Part shown: one piece after another, positions 54,006 to 62,901 of the stretch
How positions within the stretch are numbered: the stretch's first letter is position 1
Layout of the letters: each line of letters opens with the position of its first letter
Source: an uncultured Spirochaetaceae bacterium
GTDB lineage: Bacteria > Spirochaetota > Spirochaetia > Sphaerochaetales > Sphaerochaetaceae
DNA: 64,000 nucleotides
Assembly (NCBI GenBank): GCA_900315435.1
Contig: OMYY01000004.1
Location: 44,489-108,488, forward strand
Direction: 5' to 3'
Translations under genes and position numbers: made by a program
Notes under the pieces: generated by a model
Seen by the model: the letters and a program-made list of their open reading frames with translations, nothing else
Told to the model about the DNA's origin: nothing
Database searches by the model: none

Positions 54006-54935
54006 TCAGTTGTCCAGCGAGAAAGCGTGCTGGCAGAGCATGGTGATGCCATCATTGGCATCCATGGAAAACTTGACAATGCCATTGAAGACGGTCTGGC
54101 GGAAGATGGTGCCTTGTTGCTTGTACCTGTTCATCACTCCCAAATCACTGAGAATATCGCTCACCGCCACACAATAGGTGGGGTTGATGGTCTCGATCCA
54201 CAACGACTGGTTGCTTGTCCACAACCCGTGATGGTTTGCCTTCGCGACATCAATGTCCCTGATCTCGTCGCTGTGGGCGTCAAGGAGCTCCTGCTCTCCT
54301 TCCATATACAGGTCGCCACACAGCAGTACGGTGGTGTTTCCATAAGAGAACTTCAAGGCCAACGAACTGTTGTTGAGTTCTTCGGTTGTGTAGGTGGAAT
54401 CCACTGCGGTTTTGGAGGGATGATAAACAGAGACCTCGATGTCCCGGCCGAACATGAACGAGTCCCCATCCCCTATTTTTGTCTGGACGATACCGTCAGC
54501 CTCACACCTCTGGTCCATCTGCATGCTGTATTTGCCGGTATATCCTTCCATTGGACCGACAAACACGCGGTCGATCTTCGCATGGTCGGCCACTTGGCTG
54601 AAACCGCCTAGGTGGTCGTGATGGCGATGGGAATTGACAAAGTAGTCGATATGGTCGATGCCAAGCGCTTCGAGTGTCTCGACCACATAGCGTCCTTGCA
54701 CCGGCGCTCCGCAGTCGACCATCATGACCTTTCCATCCGGACTGATCAAAAGCTCGCAGTCTCCATGGTTGCTTTTCTTAGTGCTGGAGGTTCTTCCCAA
54801 ATGGAGGAAGTAGACGATGAACTTGCCGTAGTCCCCACTCCGGTCCAGAACCGGGTCAGTGGCGGCGCTGAGTGGAAAAGAGGCAAGGACGAGCATGCAC
54901 CACACACATGCGCGAATCAAACGATTTCGCTTCAT
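54006..54935 (-). CDS. Exported MBL-fold metallo-hydrolase, ComEC-C-terminal like
   Basis: The 309-residue precursor has a signal peptide (about 1-25, ending PLSAA) and a metallo-beta-lactamase fold: MMVDCGAP, the zinc motif SHRHHDHLGG, VLLCGDLYMEGE and AKANHHGLW. It resembles the soluble domain of ComEC and stand-alone extracellular relatives, some of which are phosphodiesterases or nucleases. The ATG at 54935 has GGAGG 5 bases upstream. Confidence 0.85.
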   Translation of the reverse strand: MKRNRLIRACVWCMLVLASFPLSAATDPVLDRSGDYGKFIVYFLHLGRTSSTKKSNHGDCELLISPDGKVMMVDCGAPVQGRYVVETLEALGIDHIDYFVNSHRHHDHLGGFSQVADHAKIDRVFVGPMEGYTGKYSMQMDQRCEADGIVQTKIGDGDSFMFGRDIEVSVYHPSKTAVDSTYTTEELNNSSLALKFSYGNTTVLLCGDLYMEGEQELLDAHSDEIRDIDVAKANHHGLWTSNQSLWIETINPTYCVAVSDILSDLGVMNRYKQQGTIFRQTVFNGIVKFSMDANDGITMLCQHAFSLDN

Positions 54936-54971
54936 AGATCCCTCCATGCGCAGATTTTCAGATGAAACATC

Positions 54972-55000
54972 ATTATAAGTCCCTTTTTTCATACCGTAAA
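54972..55000 (-). promoter_or_regulatory. Promoter of the MBL-fold gene
   Basis: Minus strand -35 TTTACG (55000-54995), 17 bp, -10 TATAAT (54977-54972, perfect). It lies between the MATE stop and the MBL start. Confidence 0.65.
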
Positions 55001-55043
55001 GGAACTCACGCCCAGAAGGCGACTAGCAAGGGCGCGCTTGTCC

Positions 55044-56390
55044 TCACTCTTTCAGCTTTTCCAGCATCATTCTAGACAGGAAAAAGGCAAGCAGGCACGA
55101 AGCACCTTCGGTAAGCGGGACAGCGGCCCAAAGCATAGCAAGGTCATGGAAGAGCAGATGGAGCGAACCGAACAGGACGACAAGAAGGACGAATTGCCGA
55201 AGGATATTGACCAAGAGTGTCCATTTGGCATACCCCAATGCCTGCATGCTGGTGGAAAGAATCACGCAAAGCGCCCCGAACGGAAGCGCGCCACAGCACA
55301 CCCTTAACGCCACCAAGCCGATTCCCATCATTGTCTCCGATGCGCTGAACATGGCGAGCACCTTATTCGGAATCATCTCAAACACCACGCACAGCACCAC
55401 CATCAACCCCAGGATGGAGATGACGGCAATGCGGATGGCCTCGTGGATGCGGCCATAGCGCTTGTTTCCCAGATTATAGGAAAGAATCGGCACCATACCG
55501 TTGTTCATGCCGAAAACCGGCATGTAGCAGAAGTTCTGCAGTTTCATCCAAATGCCGTAGACGGCGGCCGCTGTGGTGCTGTACAGGAGCAGGATCTGGT
55601 TCACGCAGAATGTGGTTGCCGAAGACAGCCCCATGGTGACCATCGAGGGAAAACCTACCGATAGAATGGGGCCGACCATGCCGTTCGGTCTTAACAACGA
55701 CCAGCGGAACTGGATATTGGGATTCTTCTGCAGATTGAGGACAAAAGCGATCAAGGCACCCAGAATCTGTCCAAGCACGGTAGCCCACGCGGCGCCAGCG
55801 ATTCCCATGCTCGGAAAGGGGCCAAGGCCGAAAATCAGCAGGGGATCGAAGACCAGGTTGAAAAGAGCCCCGCTTGCCTGGCTGAACATGGCCAGGGTCG
55901 GATATCCGTTGCAGACCAGAAGCTTTTCGAATATCTGCCCGAAAAAGACACCAGCCGAGACGCAGACGATAATCGTCAGATAGGTGGTCCCTCCGTCGGC
56001 GATGCTTGCCACATCGGTCTGTACCTGGTAATAAGGGCCGATGCCAACGAGGCCGAGGATACCGAAGACAATGGAATAACAGACGGAGAGGAAAACCGCG
56101 GTGTTGGCTACCAGATTCGCCTTCTGTGGTTCGCTCTGCCCCATATAACGGGGAACCATCGCATTGGTACCCACCCCGGTACCGACACCGATGGCGACAA
56201 TCACTTGCTGGATGGGAAAAGCAAGACTGACCGCTGTCAGGGCATCTTCGCTCAACTTCGCGACAAACATCGAGTCGACGATGTTGTAGAGGGCCTGGAT
56301 AAAAAAGGACACCATCATGGGAAGGCTCATCGACACAAGAAGCTTACCCATCGGCATCATCGCCAGCTTGTTTGATTGGTTGTGTCCCAT
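55044..56390 (-). CDS. MATE family efflux pump
   Basis: The 448-residue protein has 12 predicted membrane segments and MATE marks: LLVSMSLPMMVSFFIQALYNIVDS at the start, GVGTGVGTNAMVPRYMG, and ASGALFNLVFDPLLIFGLG in the first half, with a matching second half. It should exchange cationic drugs or metabolites for Na or H. The ATG at 56390 has GAGGAG upstream. A terminator hairpin sits directly before the ribosome site. Confidence 0.93.
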   Translation of the reverse strand: MGHNQSNKLAMMPMGKLLVSMSLPMMVSFFIQALYNIVDSMFVAKLSEDALTAVSLAFPIQQVIVAIGVGTGVGTNAMVPRYMGQSEPQKANLVANTAVFLSVCYSIVFGILGLVGIGPYYQVQTDVASIADGGTTYLTIIVCVSAGVFFGQIFEKLLVCNGYPTLAMFSQASGALFNLVFDPLLIFGLGPFPSMGIAGAAWATVLGQILGALIAFVLNLQKNPNIQFRWSLLRPNGMVGPILSVGFPSMVTMGLSSATTFCVNQILLLYSTTAAAVYGIWMKLQNFCYMPVFGMNNGMVPILSYNLGNKRYGRIHEAIRIAVISILGLMVVLCVVFEMIPNKVLAMFSASETMMGIGLVALRVCCGALPFGALCVILSTSMQALGYAKWTLLVNILRQFVLLVVLFGSLHLLFHDLAMLWAAVPLTEGASCLLAFFLSRMMLEKLKE

Positions 56391-56403
56391 CGCGCTCCTC
56401 CAA

Positions 56404-56444
56404 TAAAAAACCGCGCAATCCATTTGTCGCTTGGATTTACGCGG
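56404..56444 (-). terminator. Terminator hairpin upstream of the MATE gene
   Basis: Minus strand CCGCGTAAATCC pairs with GGATTGCGCGG across an 11-base loop, then TTTTTTATT running into the GAGGAG site. It may end gpmI transcription or act as an attenuator for the MATE gene. An earlier imperfect hairpin (around 56455-56495) and GGCC-type stem (56505-56525) precede it. Confidence 0.75.
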
Positions 56445-56527
56445 TCCGCCACACAGCGCTTTTCATCTTATCGAGGGAGATGCGGTGTGTCAAAGAAGGG
56501 CCAACCCTCTCGGGCGGCCCTGTTGTT

Positions 56528-58174
56528 TTAGATCAGGTTGATGACACTCTTGTCGTAATCGGCCGGCGGCACAAACCCAAGCAACGTCATGCAAGTCGCG
56601 GCAATCGAGCTGATGCCGAGCCCGCTGTTCATCTCCTTGGCGTATTCGCCGTGGTAGCACGGATCATACAGGATACACGGGACAGGATTCAGAGAGTGGC
56701 TGGTCTTCGGTCTCGGACTTCCGTCAGCGTAGCGCTTCACCTCCCCGGCCTTATCATGCTCGTACATGTCGTCGGCGTTGCCATGGTCGGCGGTAATCAG
56801 GAGCACGCCACCTGCCTTCTCCACCGCGGCGCGGATCCTGCCAATCTGCAAGTCGAGGGCTTCCATGGAGCAGACGACCGCCTCGTAGACACCGGTGTGC
56901 CCCACCATGTCCCCGTTGGGGAAGTTCATCTTGATGAAACTCCACTTGCCGCTCTCGATTTCCTTGATCACGCGGTCCGCGATCTCGGCGCACTTCATCC
57001 AAGGTCTCTGCTCGAAGGGGACGATATCGCTCGGAATCTCGACATATTCCTCCAGCTTGTCATCGAACTTGCCGGAACGGTTGCCATTGAAGAAGTAGGT
57101 GATATGGCCGAACTTCTGCGTCTCGCTGATGGAGAACTGCATCACGCCGCTGGCGCAGAGGTACTCCGCCAAGGTGCGGTTGATCGAGGGAGGAGCAACC
57201 AAGTACTGGTGAGGAATGTGCAGGTCCCCATCATATTCCATCATTCCGGCATACTCCACCTTCGGCAGTCTCTTGCGGTCGAACTCCTTCAGGTCAGGGT
57301 CTTCGAAGGCGCGGCTGATTTCCAAGGCACGGTCGCCACGGAAGTTGAAGAGGATGACCGAATCCCCGTCCACAATCGGTCCGACCGGCTTGCCGTCCTC
57401 GGCGATGACGAAGGGAGGAAGGTCCTGGTCGATGGCATGGGTCTCCTCGCGCAGGGTGGTGATCGCCTCATGGGCGCTGGCAAACTGACGGCCCTCGCCA
57501 AGCACTTCGGTATACCAGCCTTTCTTCACCATGTCCCAGTTGGCGTTATAGCGGTCCATGGTGATGACCATACGGCCGCCGCCATCGGCGATACGGGCAT
57601 CAAAGCCATCGGTGGAAAGCTCTTTCAGCAACTTGTCGAAAGGATCGAAGTAGTCAAGAGCGGAAAGCTCGCCTACGTCACGGCCATCAAGCAACGCATG
57701 GATACGGACCTTTTCCACCCCTTCCTTCTTGGCTTCCCTCACCATCGCCTCGAGGTGGTGGATGTTGGAGTGGACGTTGCCATCGGAAAGCAAGCCGATG
57801 AAATGGAGGGTGGAGTGGTTCTGCTTCACGTTGGCCACCAGCTTCTGCCACGTCGCTCCCTTGAACATATCGCCGCTCTCGACAGCGTTCTGCACCAGTT
57901 TGGCCCCTTGGGCGAAGACACGGCCACAGCCCATGGCGTTATGGCCGACCTCGCTGTTGCCCATGTCGGCGTCGGAGGGAAGGCCGACCGCCGTTCCATG
58001 CGCCTTGAGCTTGGTATTCGGACAGGACGCCAACAGGGCGTCAAGATTCTGCGTCACGGCAGCGGCGACAGCGTCGCCTTCCTTGTACTTGCCATAACCG
58101 ACACCATCCATGATGAGGAGCACCACGGGTCCCTTGCGGGAAATCTTTCCCGATTTCTTCAACGCTTCAACCAT
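56528..58174 (-). CDS. gpmI: 2,3-bisphosphoglycerate-independent phosphoglycerate mutase
   Basis: The 548-residue alkaline-phosphatase-superfamily enzyme interconverts 3- and 2-phosphoglycerate. Marks are LLIMDGVGYG, MGNSEVGHNAMG with catalytic Ser, HALLDGRDV, FNFRGDRALEISRAF, NFPNGDMVGHTG and TADHGNADDM (metal ligands). The length fits iPGM with an insert. AAAGGAAA precedes the ATG. It is central to glycolysis and likely constitutive. Confidence 0.97.
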   Translation of the reverse strand: MVEALKKSGKISRKGPVVLLIMDGVGYGKYKEGDAVAAAVTQNLDALLASCPNTKLKAHGTAVGLPSDADMGNSEVGHNAMGCGRVFAQGAKLVQNAVESGDMFKGATWQKLVANVKQNHSTLHFIGLLSDGNVHSNIHHLEAMVREAKKEGVEKVRIHALLDGRDVGELSALDYFDPFDKLLKELSTDGFDARIADGGGRMVITMDRYNANWDMVKKGWYTEVLGEGRQFASAHEAITTLREETHAIDQDLPPFVIAEDGKPVGPIVDGDSVILFNFRGDRALEISRAFEDPDLKEFDRKRLPKVEYAGMMEYDGDLHIPHQYLVAPPSINRTLAEYLCASGVMQFSISETQKFGHITYFFNGNRSGKFDDKLEEYVEIPSDIVPFEQRPWMKCAEIADRVIKEIESGKWSFIKMNFPNGDMVGHTGVYEAVVCSMEALDLQIGRIRAAVEKAGGVLLITADHGNADDMYEHDKAGEVKRYADGSPRPKTSHSLNPVPCILYDPCYHGEYAKEMNSGLGISSIAATCMTLLGFVPPADYDKSVINLI

Positions 58175-58266
58175 ATACTATTTCCTTTATATGTAAATAA
58201 ATGAACTTTATCAACCGCCTGTAATCCTACACCATCTCCGCGCTTTTGGATAGTACTACTCCCTTG

Positions 58267-58295
58267 TTGTACCGTCACCTGCCTTGGAGTACAAT
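58267..58295 (+). promoter_or_regulatory. Promoter of the 90-residue orphan gene
   Basis: -35 TTGTAC, 17 bp, -10 TACAAT (5 of 6), 13 bp before AAGGAG and the ATG at 58315. Confidence 0.6.
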
Positions 58296-58314
58296 CCCAG
58301 ACAAGGAGCTATCC

Positions 58315-58587
58315 ATGTTGAAACCGACAAATATCTACCGTTCCAAATACTTCACCGCCTCCCTTTCCGATGATCCAAGCGGAATCTGGTATTTGGATGT
58401 CTCGTGCAAGACTGAACACGATGGAGTACCAGGAAAAGTGGTGGGGCATATCCCCCTTTGCCTCACGATGAAAGAGTCGCCCGACGGAGCGATGGAGGCG
58501 ACGCTTTCAGTGATGGATGACCAAGAAGACGATTCCGTTGAAGGGCAGAACGATGGTTCTGTTCTGCAATTTCCCGGCAGGAAATGA
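58315..58587 (+). CDS. Small hypothetical protein, 90 residues
   Basis: The protein starts MLKPTNIYRSKYFTASLSDD, is acidic in its C-terminal third and ends with a short basic tail. No family was recognised. It is supported as a real gene by its own promoter, an AAGGAG ribosome site, GC3-rich codon use like its neighbours and a strong terminator 10 bp after the stop. It stands alone between gpmI and the M24 peptidase. Confidence 0.7.
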   Translation: MLKPTNIYRSKYFTASLSDDPSGIWYLDVSCKTEHDGVPGKVVGHIPLCLTMKESPDGAMEATLSVMDDQEDDSVEGQNDGSVLQFPGRK

Positions 58588-58588
58588 G

Positions 58589-58640
58589 TAAAAAAGAAGG
58601 GTGTAGGACATTACACCACACCCTTCTCTCGTGTTTTTCA
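58589..58640. terminator. Bidirectional terminator
   Basis: GAAGGGTGT (58596-58604) pairs with ACACCCTTC (58618-58626). An A run on the left and TTTTT on the right let it serve both the 90-residue gene (plus) and the M24 peptidase gene (minus). Confidence 0.88.
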
Positions 58641-58644
58641 GACC

Positions 58645-60408
58645 TTACAGAGGTTTGCATGCCTCTTGCAGCCAATCGGGATTCTCCACCTTGTCCCTCA
58701 GCGTTTCATAGACGCGCTGGTGGTAGGTGTTGACCTGGTCGATTTCCTCCTTGGAAAGCAGGCTCGTGTCGATCAACCTTCTTTCGTAAGGGCAAAGCGT
58801 CAGCGTTTCGAACTTGTAAAACTGGCCGAACTCGGTCTTCATGGCAGGAACCGTCGCGATCAGGTTCTCGATGCGGATGCCGTGGCGGCCCTCCTTGTAG
58901 ATGCCTGGCTCGTCACTGGTCACCATGCCGACCTCCATCGCTACTGTAATCGGGCGTCCGTTGATCCGCTGCGGTCCTTCATGGACGTTCAGACGGAAGC
59001 CTACTCCGTGTCCGGTTCCATGGAAGAAAGACATGCCGTCCTTCCACATGAACTGCTTGGCGAGGATATCCAGCTGATAGCCACAAGTTCCCTTGGGGAA
59101 GACCGCGGCGGCAAGGGCAAGATGGCCCTTCAGCGTGACGGTGTAGTCATGGATTTCCTCGACGGTCGGCTTGCCGAAGGCCAGCGTACGGGTGATATCG
59201 GTCGTTCCAAAACGATACTGTCCGCCACTGTCAAGCACCACCAGGCCACGAGTCACAGGGCTATGCTCCTCCTCGCTCGGGCAGTAGTGGCACATGGCTC
59301 CGTTGGGACCGAATCCGGCAATTGTGCCGAACGATTCGTCCAGGCAGTCCGGGTTCTTCAAGCGCTCGGCATCCAGCATCTGGCAGAGCTGCAGTTCGTC
59401 ATAGGTGGTCTCTCCGCTGAAATCCAGCCGGGAGAGGAAGTTCACCATGGCGATTCCATCAAGCACATGGGCCCTGCGCATACCCTCCATCTCGGTCGGA
59501 TTCTTCCGGGCCTTCATCTCGGTGGTGATGTCCTGGCCGGCCACCACGCGTGCCTTGCCAAGCGCAGCACGCATCAACACGTTGGTACGGTCCGGATTCA
59601 TATAGACCACATCCTTCGCCTTGACCAAGCCTCGAATCGTCTTTGCGGCAGCCTCGTAGGGCATGACATCCATGTCGGCGCGCACGTCTGTCAGCAACTC
59701 GGCACTGAAGCGGGAGATATCGGTGAACAGCCATGCACGCTCCTTTCCCAACAGCAGATAGGAAAGGAACACCGGATTATACTTGATATCGTCGCCGCGC
59801 AAGTTGGTCATCCAGGCGATGTCGTCAATCGCGCAAACCAGATAATAGGTACAGCCTTTCTCCTCCATGGCATCCCTGACTTGGGAGAACTTCTCGGCTC
59901 GGGAAAGTCCCGCATAGCGCTTTTCCACCTCGACCACCTTGCTGTCAGGCACAGCCGGACGGTCGGTCCAGATCTGGTCGAGCAGGTCAGGCATCGTAGC
60001 CAGAGTTATGCCCTTCTCGGCAAGGCAGCCTGACATCCGCTGGTAGTCAGAGACCGAAATGGTCTCTTGGTCGATGCCGACCACCTTTCCCTTCTTCAGA
60101 TTGGTCTTGATCCAATCAATCGGGGAAGGTGTGTCCTCCCACTCCTGCTTCATCAGTTGGTAGCAGGAACCTTCGATTTGCTTGGCCCCCTGCACATAGT
60201 AACGGGAATCGACCCACAGCAAGGCCTCGGTCCTTGTGACGACCACGGTCCCGGCACTGCCGGTAAAACCGCTTATCCAAGCCCTGCTTCTCCAGCGCGG
60301 GCAGACGTATTCGCTCTGATGGGGATCAGTGCCGTTGACATACCAGCAATCGATTCCATTGTTCCGCATCAGTTTCCTAAGCTGTTTCACTCGTTCATCT
60401 ATCGTCAT
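58645..60408 (-). CDS. Xaa-Pro aminopeptidase, M24B family
   Basis: The 587-residue protein has the three-domain layout of large aminopeptidase P enzymes: two creatinase-N-like domains (FTGSAGTVVVT near 50; IAWMTNLRGDDI near 210) and a pita-bread catalytic domain. Metal ligands are in VLDSGGQYRFGTTDITRT (two Asp), GTGHGVGF (His), SDEPGIY (Glu) and IRIENL (Glu). It removes N-terminal residues before proline in the cytoplasm. Its ATG overlaps the lgt stop (ATGA); an open frame further upstream belongs to lgt's shadow. Confidence 0.95.
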   Translation of the reverse strand: MTIDERVKQLRKLMRNNGIDCWYVNGTDPHQSEYVCPRWRSRAWISGFTGSAGTVVVTRTEALLWVDSRYYVQGAKQIEGSCYQLMKQEWEDTPSPIDWIKTNLKKGKVVGIDQETISVSDYQRMSGCLAEKGITLATMPDLLDQIWTDRPAVPDSKVVEVEKRYAGLSRAEKFSQVRDAMEEKGCTYYLVCAIDDIAWMTNLRGDDIKYNPVFLSYLLLGKERAWLFTDISRFSAELLTDVRADMDVMPYEAAAKTIRGLVKAKDVVYMNPDRTNVLMRAALGKARVVAGQDITTEMKARKNPTEMEGMRRAHVLDGIAMVNFLSRLDFSGETTYDELQLCQMLDAERLKNPDCLDESFGTIAGFGPNGAMCHYCPSEEEHSPVTRGLVVLDSGGQYRFGTTDITRTLAFGKPTVEEIHDYTVTLKGHLALAAAVFPKGTCGYQLDILAKQFMWKDGMSFFHGTGHGVGFRLNVHEGPQRINGRPITVAMEVGMVTSDEPGIYKEGRHGIRIENLIATVPAMKTEFGQFYKFETLTLCPYERRLIDTSLLSKEEIDQVNTYHQRVYETLRDKVENPDWLQEACKPL

Positions 60409-61355
60409 GGCGTTTGCTTCCTTACTCCTTTCCGAATCCACAATACTACAATTCCCGCCAGAATCATGCCAAGGCAGAAAATCTGTCCGAGGGAGATATT
60501 GAGCAGGGAGGTGAATAGAGAAATCGCGTCTGCTCCCGGACCTAAGGAAATAATGAATCCCAAGTTTTCGTCCGGAGTCCGGAAATACTCGATGAAGAAC
60601 CGCGCCACGCCGTAGCCGATCAGGTACCAGGCAAGCACGAAGCCTGACTGATGGCGCTTCCGCCTCGGTCTGACCAGGCACCATAGGAAGAGAAAGAGCA
60701 CCACGCCCTCGAACAACGCCTCGTACAGTTGGGATGGGTGGCGCGGCAAGTTGACCATCATCCCCTTCTGATAGACGATTCCGACCTTGTCGCAGACATC
60801 CCTGACCCAGGCATAGTTGGTCGAGAGCCTTGGCGCATCGGGGAAAACCATGGCCCACGGAGCTGTCGACACCCTTCCCCAGAGCTCTCCGTTGATGAAA
60901 TTGCCAAGGCGGCCGAATGTGTAACCGAGGGGGATGCCTGCGCAGGCGAGGTCACAGCAGGTAAGGAAATCCTTGTGATGCTTGCGGCTGAACCAAACCC
61001 CACCCAACAGACAGCCGAGGAGGCCACCGTGATAGCTCATGCCGGCAAGACCGACAAAGCGGCCATCTTCGAATGGCCAGAACATCTTCCAAGGGTGGAT
61101 CCAGTTGTTCCACGTGCCGTCATAGACCAGCTGGGAAACCAAGCGGGCACCAATGAGCAACAGGAGGATGCACCGGAAGAACAGGTCGTCCACTTCATCC
61201 CGGCTCCACCCAGCCTCCTCGTGGCTCGTTTGCCAGAGCACCAGGCAATAGGTGATTGCGAAGGCAAGCACATACATGAGCCCATACCACCGGAATGGCA
61301 ACGAGGGGATGATTTCAGCATGTATCCACGAGGGATAGGAGAGATACCAGGCCAT
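60405..61355 (-). CDS. lgt: Prolipoprotein diacylglyceryl transferase
   Basis: The 316-residue inner-membrane enzyme attaches diacylglycerol to lipobox cysteines. It has about seven membrane segments, the essential His in GMSYHGGLLG and the Lgt signature GRLGNFINGELWGR, plus the C-terminal YGVARFFIEYFR. The start has no ribosome site; a promoter ends 6 bp before the ATG. It is divergent from ctpA and coupled to the M24 peptidase gene. Confidence 0.96.
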   Translation of the reverse strand: MAWYLSYPSWIHAEIIPSLPFRWYGLMYVLAFAITYCLVLWQTSHEEAGWSRDEVDDLFFRCILLLLIGARLVSQLVYDGTWNNWIHPWKMFWPFEDGRFVGLAGMSYHGGLLGCLLGGVWFSRKHHKDFLTCCDLACAGIPLGYTFGRLGNFINGELWGRVSTAPWAMVFPDAPRLSTNYAWVRDVCDKVGIVYQKGMMVNLPRHPSQLYEALFEGVVLFLFLWCLVRPRRKRHQSGFVLAWYLIGYGVARFFIEYFRTPDENLGFIISLGPGADAISLFTSLLNISLGQIFCLGMILAGIVVLWIRKGVRKQTP

Positions 61356-61361
61356 GGCAAA

Positions 61362-61390
61362 AGCATATTTCCAACCACCAACGGGGTCAA
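61362..61390 (-). promoter_or_regulatory. lgt promoter, leaderless layout
   Basis: Minus strand -35 TTGACC (61390-61385, 5 of 6), 17 bp, -10 TATGCT (61367-61362), 6 bases, ATG at 61355. Confidence 0.6.
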
Positions 61391-61424
61391 GCCGACTTTA
61401 TTCGTGGAGAATCATTGAGTTTTA

Positions 61425-61454
61425 GTGACAACTGCTTGTCTCTTTCGCTATATT
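61425..61454 (+). promoter_or_regulatory. ctpA promoter, leaderless layout
   Basis: -35 GTGACA (5 of 6), 18 bp, -10 TATATT (5 of 6), 7 bases, ATG at 61462; no Shine-Dalgarno. Confidence 0.65.
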
Positions 61455-61461
61455 TGGTCAT

Positions 61462-62901
61462 ATGAAACACATGCACCGCCTGGCGGCATTTTCCGCCCTT
61501 CTCATATCGGTCTCCTTCCTCTTTGCCGGTGGCAACCCAGAGGGTCAGGCCCAACTACTGAAGCAACTGAACACCGTTTCCTCGACCGGAACCCTGCAGG
61601 CAGACCAGATCCAGCAGGACATGGGCACGCTGACCATGCTCTACCGATATATCGATTCCCTCTATTACGAGGATGTCGACAAGGCTGTGGTGAAGGAAAG
61701 TCTGGCGACCGCCATGCTCGATGCCCTCGGGGACAAATACTCCTTCTACACGCCGAAGGAAGAATCGGAAAGTTACGAGGAGCAGATTTCCGGCAAATAC
61801 GGAGGTATCGGCGTCTATCTGTCCAAGCCCAGCCCGAAGAACATCGACCCGGACGACCCCTCGACCTACATGGTCACCATCGACTCTCCCTTCAAAGGAT
61901 CGCCGGCCCAGCGTGCGGGACTCTTGTCGGGTGACATGATCAGCGCGATCGACGGAGAGTCGGTGCGGGACATGACCAGCAGCGAGGCATCCAAGAAAGT
62001 ACGTGGCGAGGCCGGAACGGAAGTGACCCTCACCGTGGTGCGTGACGATTCCACCTTCGACATTACCTTGGTCCGTGAAATCATCGACTCTCCTGTGGTG
62101 GAAGGAACGATGCTGGACCACCAGATCGGATACATAGCGGTCTCCAGCTATACCACCGACGTGAGCCAGCAGTTCCTGGACAAGATCCGCGAGTTGAAAG
62201 GCCAGGGGATGGAGTACCTGATTATCGACGAAAGGAATAACGGCGGAGGCAATGTCAACGAGGCTCTGAAAATGGCCGATATCTTCCTTCCCTCCGGAGC
62301 GACCATCGTCACGATGGAAGGACGCAAGGGCACCAACACCAATCAGCGCTATGTCTCTGACGGATCCCAGCAGATCGGGCAGAACCTGCCCGTGGCGATC
62401 CTGGTCAACGGAGGAACCGCCAGCGCGTCGGAAATTTTCGCCGCTGCTTTGCATGACAACCACCGCGCCACGTTGGTGGGAACCAAGACCTTCGGGAAAG
62501 GCATTTTCCAGACGGTATTCCCCTTTGATGACGGCTACGTCCAGTTGACCACCGGCCATTATTACACACCGAACGGAATCAACATCCACGGTACCGGCAT
62601 CGAGCCGGACATCGTCTCGGCGGACACCAAACTGGAGGACGACCAGATTCCTGCATATGAGCAGATGATGAAGGACAAAGCCCCGCAAGAATTCGTGAAG
62701 GCCCATCCCGAGTACACGATGGAGAACGTGCAAAAGTTTGTCGACGAGAACAAGAACCGCGGTATCGACGAGAACATCCTGAAAGTATTGGTCCGCAACG
62801 AGTATTATTCGAAGCGCCGTTTTTCCGAGATGCCTGTAGCCGATCCAGCCTACGACTCTCAGTTGCAACGCGCCATCGATTTCTTCGTACAGGGGAAATG
62901 A
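61462..62901 (+). CDS. ctpA: Carboxy-terminal processing protease, S41 family
   Basis: The 479-residue protein has a signal peptide (about 1-22, FLFAGG), an N-terminal helical part, a PDZ domain (YGGIGVYL to LTLVVRD-like LTVVRDDS, about 110-205) and the S41 catalytic domain with Ser in NGGTASASEIFAAA and Lys in VGTKTFGKGIFQTV. It degrades or trims periplasmic proteins. It overlaps rsmE by 4 bp. Confidence 0.94.
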   Translation: MKHMHRLAAFSALLISVSFLFAGGNPEGQAQLLKQLNTVSSTGTLQADQIQQDMGTLTMLYRYIDSLYYEDVDKAVVKESLATAMLDALGDKYSFYTPKEESESYEEQISGKYGGIGVYLSKPSPKNIDPDDPSTYMVTIDSPFKGSPAQRAGLLSGDMISAIDGESVRDMTSSEASKKVRGEAGTEVTLTVVRDDSTFDITLVREIIDSPVVEGTMLDHQIGYIAVSSYTTDVSQQFLDKIRELKGQGMEYLIIDERNNGGGNVNEALKMADIFLPSGATIVTMEGRKGTNTNQRYVSDGSQQIGQNLPVAILVNGGTASASEIFAAALHDNHRATLVGTKTFGKGIFQTVFPFDDGYVQLTTGHYYTPNGINIHGTGIEPDIVSADTKLEDDQIPAYEQMMKDKAPQEFVKAHPEYTMENVQKFVDENKNRGIDENILKVLVRNEYYSKRRFSEMPVADPAYDSQLQRAIDFFVQGK

